64,000 nt of DNA from Shewanella basaltis (lineage in GTDB: Bacteria > Pseudomonadota > Gammaproteobacteria > Enterobacterales > Shewanellaceae). Below the pieces are notes generated by a model. The model did not search any database. It had not been told where the DNA came from and saw only the letters and a program-made list of their open reading frames with translations. The position numbers were made by a program, and so were the translations under genes. Positions 58,491-64,000 of this stretch are shown one piece after another. Positions within the stretch are counted from its first letter, which is position 1. Every line of letters starts with the position of its first letter. The stretch covers positions 62,001 through 126,000 of the forward strand of contig NZ_JAKILA010000003.1 in assembly GCF_023283885.1 (NCBI RefSeq), read 5' to 3'.

Positions 58491-58564
58491 GGCGCGATGG
58501 CAGAATGGCTATGCTGCGGATTGCAAATCCGTCGATCTCGGTTCGACTCCGGGTCGCGCCTCCA
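58491..58564 (+). tRNA. tRNA-Cys (anticodon GCA)
   Basis: Acceptor GGCGCGA pairs with TCGCGCC, discriminator T, encoded CCA at 58562-58564. Anticodon GCA at 58523-58525 in the loop of GGATTGCAAATCC. The T-arm carries CGGTTCGACTCCG. 74 bases. Confidence 0.97.
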
Positions 58565-58612
58565 CGAATTGAGTTTAATGGTTACTTTATGTAACGGTTA
58601 ACACAACACTTT

Positions 58613-58697
58613 GCCCGAGTGGTGGAATCGGTAGACACAAGGGATTTAAAATCCCTCGCTGAATAAGCGTGCCGGTTCAAGTCCGGCCTCGGGTACC
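58613..58697 (+). tRNA. tRNA-Leu (anticodon TAA)
   Basis: Class II tRNA of 85 bases with a long variable arm (CGCTGAATAAGCG). Acceptor GCCCGAG pairs with CTCGGGT (one G-U), discriminator A, encoded CCA at 58695-58697. Anticodon TAA at 58646-58648 in loop TTTAAAA. The T-arm carries CCGGTTCAAGTCCGG. Its 3' end is repeated twice downstream in degenerate form. Confidence 0.97.
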
Positions 58698-58735
58698 ATT
58701 ATTTATAGTAAGAAATTACATACGTAAGTATGGTG

Positions 58736-58768
58736 CAAAAAAGCCTCGACATCAGTCGGGGCTTTTTT
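58736..58768 (+). terminator. Rho-independent terminator after tRNA-Leu (repeat copy 1)
   Basis: AGCCTCGAC and GTCGGGGCT form a 9-bp stem with one G-U pair around ATCA, with A6 before and T6 after. Confidence 0.88.
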
Positions 58769-58938
58769 GCATCTGCCAGTTGAGTTTTAACGTTAAAGGG
58801 TAAAGGGTAAAGGTTAAAGATTAAAGTAAAATCCCTTGCACTCAGGTTAACATTAGGCGTGCCATTCTTTGCTACCAAGAATAGTCTGGCCTTGGGTACC
58901 ATTATTTATGATCAGAATTTATATGAATAAGTATGGTG

Positions 58939-58970
58939 CAAAAAAGCCTCGACATCAGTCGGGGCTTTTT
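58939..58970 (+). terminator. Duplicate terminator (repeat copy 2)
   Basis: Same hairpin as at 58736, carried by the second repeat copy. It would act as a backup terminator for the tRNA operon. Confidence 0.8.
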
Positions 58971-59198
58971 TGCATCTGCCAGTTGAGTTCTAACGTTAAA
59001 GGGTAAAGGTTAAAGTAAAATCCCTTGCACTCAGGTTAACATTAGGCGTGCCATTCTTTGCTACCAAGAATAGTCTGGCCTTGGGTACCATTATTTATGC
59101 TCAGAATTTATATGCATAAGTATGGTGTAACAACGCCCGACCTGAGTCTGGGCTTTATATATCTGCTAGTTGAGAGTTTGTTTAATAGGCAAAGATTT

Positions 59199-59510
59199 AA
59201 TACCAATTCCAGCAATTATCTGGTCATTTAGCGGGAATTCTGTGTCTTCTAGTCAAGTAATAGGATTGTAGGCATAGTTGCTCTCGACAACTGCTCCTGC
59301 GCTGTTCAACCTCCTGCGTCCATGCAGTCGTAAGTCAAAATGCTATTAAGCAGTATAGAAGGCACAGAAACCCGCCTTGTAGGAGACACTCATACTTTCC
59401 ATTTCTTTGTTGCATCGCCTTAAAAGGGAATAACCATTCTTTCAACAATGCGCCTCAAACTGAAAAGTCTGAGTGGCTCTGATTGGTCACATAATTAATG
59501 GAAATGGTAT
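59199..59510. mobile_element. Miniature inverted-repeat element (about 312 bp), family B
   Basis: The two ends are inverted copies over 27 bases with 21 identities: the left begins ATACCAATTCCAGCAATTAT and the right, read on the other strand, begins ATACCATTTCCATTAATTAT. The interior has no open frame of useful length and no transposase motif, so it would be non-autonomous. It abuts the tRNA-Leu repeat array. Confidence 0.65.
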
Positions 59511-59535
59511 AACTGTGTTGTTTACGTATTTTGAT

Positions 59536-59568
59536 AAAAAAACCAGTAGCACAGGCTACTGGTTTTTT
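59536..59568 (-). terminator. Rho-independent terminator after gloA
   Basis: AAACCAGTAGC and GCTACTGGTTT pair perfectly around ACAG, with A and T runs on both sides. Confidence 0.88.
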
Positions 59569-59605
59569 ATGGTTAATCCACGACTGTTAGCGCGAGAAAG
59601 TCGAC

Positions 59606-60016
59606 TTAGCCTAAAGCTGCTGTGGCAGATTTCTTCTGGATTAATTCGATTTTATATCCATCAGGATCTTCTACAAAGGCGATTTCTGTGGTGCCGCCTG
59701 CAACAGGGCCTGGCGCGCGCGTCACTTTTCCACCCGCTTTTGCAATCGCTTCGCAACGCGCATAGATGTCTTCCTCACCAATGGCTAAATGGCCAAAACC
59801 ATTACCTAAGTCATAACTGTCTACACCCCAGTTATACGTTAACTCGATAACCGCTTGGCCTGTGGTTTCTTCACCAAATCCCACAAAGGCAAGGGTATAT
59901 TTATATTCAGCATTTTCAGATTTACGCAGTAATTTCATTCCCATTATGTCGGTATAAAAAGCAATGCTGCGGTCTAAATCCCCAACGCGGATCATAGTGT
60001 GAAGTAGTTGCGACAT
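59606..60016 (-). CDS. gloA: Lactoylglutathione lyase (glyoxalase I)
   Basis: Converts the methylglyoxal-glutathione hemithioacetal to S-lactoylglutathione. The 136-residue length equals the short, Ni-type bacterial enzyme (E. coli 135). The metal ligands are visible: His in [18 protein letters not shown] near residue 6, Glu in [12 protein letters not shown] near 56, His in [13 protein letters not shown] near 75 and Glu in [15 protein letters not shown] near 122. Monocistronic, convergent with the tRNA region, with its own terminator. Confidence 0.96.
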   Translation of the reverse strand: MSQLLHTMIRVGDLDRSIAFYTDIMGMKLLRKSENAEYKYTLAFVGFGEETTGQAVIELTYNWGVDSYDLGNGFGHLAIGEEDIYARCEAIAKAGGKVTRAPGPVAGGTTEIAFVEDPDGYKIELIQKKSATAALG

Positions 60017-60239
60017 GATGTTCTCTCTTATTTAAAATATATCTGACTGTATCAAGCTCAGATGACAATGAAAAGATCAGTACTCACTGATTTATTCAGT
60101 GATTGTTTAACTGTTGTTTTATTGGTTTTGATTAAATGAAAACCAAAAATTTTGCTTTGGCTCACATTTGTGGCGATTTATTTTGGGTTCATAAGCAAAA
60201 AGCGTTATTCTCCACCTATACCTACTTGGAGGCAAGAGA

Positions 60240-60323
60240 ATGACAACAGAATTAAAAATGGCCTTGGGCACTACGCTTGTTATTGCAATTTGTTTTAGCG
60301 CTTTTTTTGTGGCGATGTATTAA
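60240..60323 (+). CDS. ynhF: YnhF-like 27-residue membrane peptide
   Basis: A very short gene: ATG at 60240, TAA at 60321-60323, 27 residues. GGAGG at 60228-60232 is a strong Shine-Dalgarno with 7-base spacing. The peptide is MTTELKMALGTTLVIAICFS and then AFFVAMY, a short polar N-terminus followed by one membrane helix. It resembles E. coli YnhF (29 residues), which starts MSTDLKFSLVTT, in length, N-terminal pattern and topology. Function is unknown; such peptides often sit in larger membrane complexes. It is followed at once by a 12-bp perfect stem-loop. The YnhF family call is from memory of the E. coli sequence. Confidence 0.72.
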   Translation: MTTELKMALGTTLVIAICFSAFFVAMY

Positions 60324-60350
60324 ATTGTCATTAAGTGGCTTAATGACAAT
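60324..60350 (+). terminator. Stem-loop directly after the YnhF-like gene
   Basis: ATTGTCATTAAG and CTTAATGACAAT form a perfect 12-bp stem around TGG, right after the stop codon. The T run is weak, so it may protect the short mRNA as well as end it. Confidence 0.65.
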
Positions 60351-60432
60351 TAACCTTTAATCTTTGCAGCAAATCCTAAAAAATAATCGATTTATGGTAC
60401 GTTAATTGATGAGTTAACATATCATAAATGTG

Positions 60433-60469
60433 AAAAGGCCAGAGCATTGATCATGCTGTGGCCTTTTTT
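60433..60469. terminator. Terminator between YnhF-like gene and nth
   Basis: AAAAGGCCA pairs with TGGCCTTTT and AGCAT with ATGCT across one mismatch, with T6 on the plus strand. On the minus strand it would end the rsx-nth operon. Confidence 0.8.
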
Positions 60470-60520
60470 ATTACGGCCATTTACACGGCTACCAACCTTT
60501 TTTGTGCTGATTGATTACCG

Positions 60521-61162
60521 CTATTGTTCAGGGTAGACCTTGTCTTTAAATTCGCACAGGTCTTCAATCATACAACTTCCACAACGAGGTTTACGTGCTA
60601 AACAAGTGTAACGGCCGTGTAAAATAAACCAATGATGCACATCAACTTTAAACTCGGCGGGCACGACTTTTAACATCTTTTGTTCAACTTGATCGACATT
60701 TTTGCCAGGGGCAAATTTTGTACGATTAGCCATCCGAAATATATGGGTATCGACAGCGATAGTAGGCCAACCAAAGGCGGTATTGAGGACCACATTTGCC
60801 GTTTTCCGTCCAACGCCGGGTAAGGCTTCTAATGCTTCACGATCTTCTGGAACTTCACCACCATGTAAATCAATTAGCATTTTACAGGCGTTAATGACAT
60901 TAATGGCTTTGTTATTATATAAACCAATGGTTTTAATATAATGTTTGAGCCCATCCACTCCAAGGTCATAGATTGCCTGAGCCGTATTGGCTACTGGAAA
61001 TAACTTGTCAGTGGCTTTATTCACGCTGACATCTGTGGCTTGAGCAGATAAGGTGACCGCCACCAATAACTCAAAAGGACTGGAAAAGTTCAATTCAGTT
61101 TCTGGTTTAGGGTTGTTATCTCGTAATCGCGTTAATATTTGAATACGTTTTTCTTTATTCAT
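60521..61162 (-). CDS. nth: Endonuclease III
   Basis: DNA glycosylase/AP lyase for oxidised pyrimidines. The helix-hairpin-helix LEALPGVGRKTANVVLNTAFG near residue 110 carries the catalytic Lys, VDTHIFRMANR near 137 carries the catalytic Asp, and the C-terminal 4Fe-4S motif is C-x6-C-x2-C-x5-C in CLARKPRCGSCMIEDLC near 187. Length 213 (E. coli 211). It ends the rsxCDGE-nth operon, as in most gammaproteobacteria, 9 bases after rsxE. Confidence 0.96.
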   Translation of the reverse strand: MNKEKRIQILTRLRDNNPKPETELNFSSPFELLVAVTLSAQATDVSVNKATDKLFPVANTAQAIYDLGVDGLKHYIKTIGLYNNKAINVINACKMLIDLHGGEVPEDREALEALPGVGRKTANVVLNTAFGWPTIAVDTHIFRMANRTKFAPGKNVDQVEQKMLKVVPAEFKVDVHHWFILHGRYTCLARKPRCGSCMIEDLCEFKDKVYPEQ

Positions 61163-61171
61163 AATGATTGG

Positions 61172-61867
61172 TTAACTTACCTTAGTGATCCTTGCTCGCG
61201 TGACCGCTACAGACTCAGTTTTAGGTTGTCTGGCTTTGATTTTACTGTCGATCACATTTTTTAATGCTATCAACAATCCCATCGCAATAAATGCACCCGG
61301 TGGAAGCATAGCGAGCAAGAAGGGGGTGTCAACTTGCCAGACATGGATGGTTAAACTGCTGGCCCAATCACCTAACAATAAATCAGCACCGTCAAATAGA
61401 GTACCTTGACCTAGCAGTTCACGACTGGCACCTAGTACCACTAATACCGCGGTAAACCCTAGGCCCATCATTAAGCCATCAAAAGCAGAATGTGCTAACG
61501 AATTGCGCGATGCAAACGCTTCTGCGCGGCCAATGATGACGCAGTTTGTTACGATAAGAGGTAAAAATATTCCTAACGAAATATACAGGTTGTAAGCGTA
61601 TGCGTTAATCAGTAATTGTACACAAGTCACTAACGCGGCAATGATCATCACAAATACAGGAATACGGATTTCTTTAGGGACATAATCTCTTACTAAAGAC
61701 ACTAAAATATTTGAGCCCATCAATACCAACAAGGTGGCAATTCCTAACCCTAACGCATTCGTTATGGTTGCGGTGACGGCTAATAATGGACATAACCCCA
61801 GTAATTGCACTAATCCTGGGTTATTTTTCCATAATCCTTGGTTCGCAATTTCGCGATAATTACTCAT
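61172..61867 (-). CDS. rsxE: Electron transport complex subunit RsxE/RnfE
   Basis: Integral membrane subunit of the Rnf/Rsx complex, which couples electron transfer to ion movement and keeps SoxR reduced in E. coli. About six membrane helices; [20 protein letters not shown] near residue 10 and [20 protein letters not shown] near 90 are highly conserved. A Cys follows in [15 protein letters not shown]-terminal [19 protein letters not shown] is typical. GAGGG precedes the ATG at 61867 (MSNYREIAN), so the four-codon upstream extension is not used. It overlaps the end of rsxG by 8 bases. Confidence 0.95.
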   Translation of the reverse strand: MSNYREIANQGLWKNNPGLVQLLGLCPLLAVTATITNALGLGIATLLVLMGSNILVSLVRDYVPKEIRIPVFVMIIAALVTCVQLLINAYAYNLYISLGIFLPLIVTNCVIIGRAEAFASRNSLAHSAFDGLMMGLGFTAVLVVLGASRELLGQGTLFDGADLLLGDWASSLTIHVWQVDTPFLLAMLPPGAFIAMGLLIALKNVIDSKIKARQPKTESVAVTRARITKVS

Positions 61868-62504
61868 GGTTACCCTCACATTTCACATGACTTTGGTACA
61901 GTGCTTGACGATTTTGCTCAACAAAACTCAGTGCCTTGAAGATTGCGTTAACATAGGCCCGTGGTGTAATTGTGGCGCCAGTAAATTGATCAAATTGACC
62001 GCCGTCTTTTTTGACTTTCCACTCGTCGGCATTATGGCTAAATAACAAACCACTAAAATGAGTTACCCAGTCTGATTTACGCAATTCAATTTTGTCACCA
62101 AGGCCAGGGGTTTCTTGGTGTGATAACGTGCGAACCCCGAGCACTTTGCCTTCATTGTCTATACCAATAATCAGCTTAATTTCACCGCTATAACCATCGG
62201 GCGCTATCGCTTCAATGGCAATCGCAACGGGTTGCTGGTTTTTATAAGCTAAGTAAGCTGGCAATGCATTTTGGCTGCCAAGTAACTCAGGCGAATGCAC
62301 CAAAATGCATTGTTCAAATAATGCATTATCATGCAAGGATGTTGGAATGACTTGAGTTAAGGTTTCTGTGAGTTGTTTTTGTTGTTGAATTGCGATGGTG
62401 TCGTGAGTCATCGAGTTAACAAGGGCCACTAAACCGGTGCAAGCTAGGGCAAACAAGCTTAATAGCAGCCCGTTTTTTATCATCGGATTATCATTTAGAG
62501 ACAT
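61860..62504 (-). CDS. rsxG: Electron transport complex subunit RsxG/RnfG
   Basis: Membrane-anchored subunit with covalently bound FMN on the periplasmic side. One N-terminal helix ([20 protein letters not shown]) precedes an FMN-binding domain. The flavinylation motif reads [15 protein letters not shown] near residue 180, where the Thr after GAT-I is the expected attachment site. Length 214 (E. coli 206). AGGA lies 8 bases before the ATG at 62504, so a frame running 22 codons further into rsxD is not used. Starts 2 bases after the rsxD stop. Confidence 0.94.
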   Translation of the reverse strand: MSLNDNPMIKNGLLLSLFALACTGLVALVNSMTHDTIAIQQQKQLTETLTQVIPTSLHDNALFEQCILVHSPELLGSQNALPAYLAYKNQQPVAIAIEAIAPDGYSGEIKLIIGIDNEGKVLGVRTLSHQETPGLGDKIELRKSDWVTHFSGLLFSHNADEWKVKKDGGQFDQFTGATITPRAYVNAIFKALSFVEQNRQALYQSHVKCEGNHE

Positions 62505-62506
62505 GG

Positions 62507-63559
62507 TTAATTTCCTGTGCGATGACCGTAACTGCGTGGACGAATGTAGTAATCGATAAATGGTGCGCACATGTTGGCAAGCAACACTGCAAATGCAACC
62601 GCATCAGGGTAACCACCAAACGTTCGGATCACGTAAATTAATACACCAATCATGGCACCAAAAATTAAACGCCCACGAGGACTGGTTGCCGCGGTCACTG
62701 GATCTGTTGCGATAAAAAATGCCGCCAACATGGTTCCACCACTAAATAGATGCATAATAGGGCTGACAAAGGTATCTGGGCTGATCAAAAATCCAAAGCT
62801 AGCACAGACAAATAAACTGGCAATAATCGCTCCGCTAATATGCCAACGGATCACTTTTAGCTTTAGCATGATGACACCACCGGCGAGGTAGGCCATATTT
62901 ACCCAAAACCATCCTTCGGCTGCCATACCTGAAAATATCGGCTTGGACATACTTTCAGTGGTGGTTAACCCCATAGATAAATCAGTTTTAAGTGTATCTA
63001 GTGGCGTCGCCATTGTGGTGCCATCAATGCCCAAGCGAAAATGCTCAGCTAAATAAGGGGCATTGAGTTCAAATATGCTCTGCAAGCTACTTAAAACATC
63101 TGCCTGGTGAAGTGCAAGTGTTTGAGGTGCAACCCAAGAGGTCATTTGCACTGGAAATGAAATTAATAACAAGACATAAGCAGCCATAGCGGGATTAAAT
63201 ACGTTGTTACCTAAGCCGCCATATAGTTGCTTTACAATAACGATGGCAAACAGGGTACCAATAACAATTAACCACCAAGGTGCCAAGGGTGGGATAGCAA
63301 CAGCAAGGAGTGCTGCCGTGACTAAGGCGCTGTTATCAGCCAATGTCGCTTTGATATTTTTGTGACGTAGCTTCATGACAGCAGCTTCTGCACAGTATGC
63401 AATGCTCACTGCTAATACTAATTGGATTAATGTACCAAAACCAAAATAATAGCTTTGCACTGCTAAGCCAGGGATCAAACACAGTGCAACCCGTTTCATC
63501 ACGGTATTGGTGTGTAAATTTGTGCTCACATGCGGAGATGAGGCAATTTTAAATGCCAT
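62507..63559 (-). CDS. rsxD: Electron transport complex subunit RsxD/RnfD
   Basis: Integral membrane subunit related to NqrB, with covalently bound FMN. About nine membrane helices. [20 protein letters not shown] opens the protein as in other Rnf[21 protein letters not shown] near residue 120 is conserved. The flavin-attachment motif is [13 protein letters not shown] near residue 187, with the Thr of the TxATPLD core as acceptor. [20 protein letters not shown] near 270 is also family-typical. Length 350. The start lies 2 bases downstream of the rsxC stop. Confidence 0.95.
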   Translation of the reverse strand: MAFKIASSPHVSTNLHTNTVMKRVALCLIPGLAVQSYYFGFGTLIQLVLAVSIAYCAEAAVMKLRHKNIKATLADNSALVTAALLAVAIPPLAPWWLIVIGTLFAIVIVKQLYGGLGNNVFNPAMAAYVLLLISFPVQMTSWVAPQTLALHQADVLSSLQSIFELNAPYLAEHFRLGIDGTTMATPLDTLKTDLSMGLTTTESMSKPIFSGMAAEGWFWVNMAYLAGGVIMLKLKVIRWHISGAIIASLFVCASFGFLISPDTFVSPIMHLFSGGTMLAAFFIATDPVTAATSPRGRLIFGAMIGVLIYVIRTFGGYPDAVAFAVLLANMCAPFIDYYIRPRSYGHRTGN

Positions 63560-63561
63560 GA

Positions 63562-64000
63562 TTATTGTTCCTCTTGCTCAGCATTTTGTGCGAGCTTTTT
63601 AGCTTTGGCTTTAGCGATGGCCGCCGCGACTTTAGCCTTTTTAATTTGTTCAGGACTGAGATCTGCACCTGGTTTTTGATCGCTACAATCAGCTGGCTGT
63701 TCTGCAAGCTTATTTTCGGTGGGCAATATGTGCAGCTCATTGAGTGTTGCTGTATCAGCAATAGGCGATGCTAAACCGGCGTCATCTTGTTGTGTAACAT
63801 GCTGCAGCGCGGCTTTTTTGGCCTTAGCTTTGGCAACAGTTAAGGCAACACGGGCTTGCTTATCATCAATTGCCGTAACTGTTGTAGGCTCACTTTCTTG
63901 CGGGCTTGTAGTGCTGGCTTCTTGCGAGGCTTTTTTGGCCTTAGCTTTGGCAACCGCTAAGGCAACACGGGCTTGCTTATCATCAATTGCCGTAACTGTT
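63562..64000 (-). CDS. rsxC: Electron transport complex subunit RsxC/RnfC, C-terminal tail (cut by window end)
   Basis: The frame is open from the window edge to the TAA at 63562-63564 and gives 145 residues of the Ala/Lys-rich RsxC tail; the NADH/Fe-S part lies beyond the window. The tail has a 39-residue tandem repeat: [18 protein letters not shown] appears again almost unchanged 117 bases upstream (GCC codons at 63811 and 63928 mark the register), and a third, more diverged unit [19 protein letters not shown] ends the protein before an acidic EQEEQ. It precedes rsxD with a 2-base gap. Confidence 0.88.
   Translation of the reverse strand, partial: TVTAIDDKQARVALAVAKAKAKKASQEASTTSPQESEPTTVTAIDDKQARVALTVAKAKAKKAALQHVTQQDDAGLASPIADTATLNELHILPTENKLAEQPADCSDQKPGADLSPEQIKKAKVAAAIAKAKAKKLAQNAEQEEQ

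Larger units (their letters stand above)
58681..59178 (+). repeat. Tandem repeat array carrying tRNA-Leu 3'-end copies and terminators
   Basis: Three direct copies begin at 58681 (inside the true tRNA-Leu), 58884 and 59073, each with TCYGGCCTYGGGTACC followed by ATTATTTAT. Periods are 203 and 189 bases; the 14-base difference is a loss within the GGGTAAA-type short repeats. Copies one and two are near-identical over most of their length and end with a remnant of the tRNA variable/T-arm (GCGTGCC at 58856 and 59045). The third copy is partial and decayed. Confidence 0.85.

Noticed and set aside
58283..58594. 103-codon frame across the tRNA genes
   Set aside because: It is read through tRNA-Gly and tRNA-Cys, which are certain; coding is an accident.
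58699..58902. 67-codon minus-strand frame in the tRNA-Leu repeat
   Set aside because: It lies in the duplicated non-coding repeat and crosses the terminator.
59473..59850. 125-codon plus-strand frame
   Set aside because: Mostly antisense to gloA, whose metal-binding residues are all present on the other strand.
63549..63761. 70-codon minus-strand frame before rsxD
   Set aside because: Out of phase with the rsxC tail, which reads continuously to a stop 2 bases before rsxD and has the expected Ala/Lys-rich repeats.

Overview
The window looks like a chromosomal segment of a Shewanella-type gammaproteobacterium. This rests on gene content and order: a zwf-pgl-edd-eda Entner-Doudoroff operon, an EF-P with Arg32 next to EarP, the fldA/ybfE/ybfF/seqA/pgm block, rsxCDGE-nth, and a branched-chain 2-oxoacid dehydrogenase operon. 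It is A+T-leaning core chromosome. I see no prophage, CRISPR array, integrase or intact transposase. Mobile DNA is limited to short non-autonomous elements and repeats.

Layout. 1-3435: end of zwf, then pgl, edd, eda (glucose-6-P to pyruvate plus G3P). 3640-6982: aspartate/glutamate racemase-type protein and convergent adhE. 7660-13824: a sugar or polyol island with a HAD phosphatase, SorC regulator, NCS1-like permease, mannitol 2-dehydrogenase-type enzyme and PfkB fructokinase, consistent with import of mannitol and conversion to fructose and then fructose-6-P. 13979-17269: dgt, yfbR, alaA. 17547-19344: efp and earP. 19418-21371: fldA, ybfE, a DUF2788-type gene, ybfF. 21667-23980: seqA, pgm. 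24071-30003: katG, a large conserved protein of unknown function, dacB. 30597-35699: pssA, tapT (DTW domain), a small unknown gene, a RecQ-family helicase, a small unknown gene. 35746-44881: ecotin, a diguanylate cyclase, patZ, an RND efflux pair. 45095-48784: a GNAT protein, trxB, msrA, astE. 48941-53892: bkdA1-bkdA2-bkdB and nadA. 54307-58018: two different GAPDH genes flanking a lipoprotein gene. 58374-58697: tRNA-Gly, tRNA-Cys, tRNA-Leu, followed by a tandem repeat carrying copies of the tRNA-Leu 3' end and by a miniature element. 59606-64000: gloA, a 27-residue YnhF-like membrane peptide, nth and rsxE, rsxG, rsxD and the tail of rsxC.

Regulation visible in the DNA. HexR-type palindromes lie before adhE (two) and before the long GAPDH gene, which would tie fermentation and triose-phosphate oxidation to the Entner-Doudoroff genes. 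A perfect 14-bp palindrome of LiuR type lies before the bkd operon. Three GATC sites sit in a perfect inverted repeat before seqA. A 10-bp-arm inverted repeat precedes the putative mannitol permease.

The items most worth a second look are the tRNA-Leu 3'-end repeat array, the two families of miniature inverted-repeat elements, the ecotin with Lys at the predicted P1 position, the unannotated YnhF-like peptide, the NCS1-type putative polyol transporter, and the 470-residue protein of unknown function. I did not find a clearly new multi-gene system; most of the window is well-known core metabolism.
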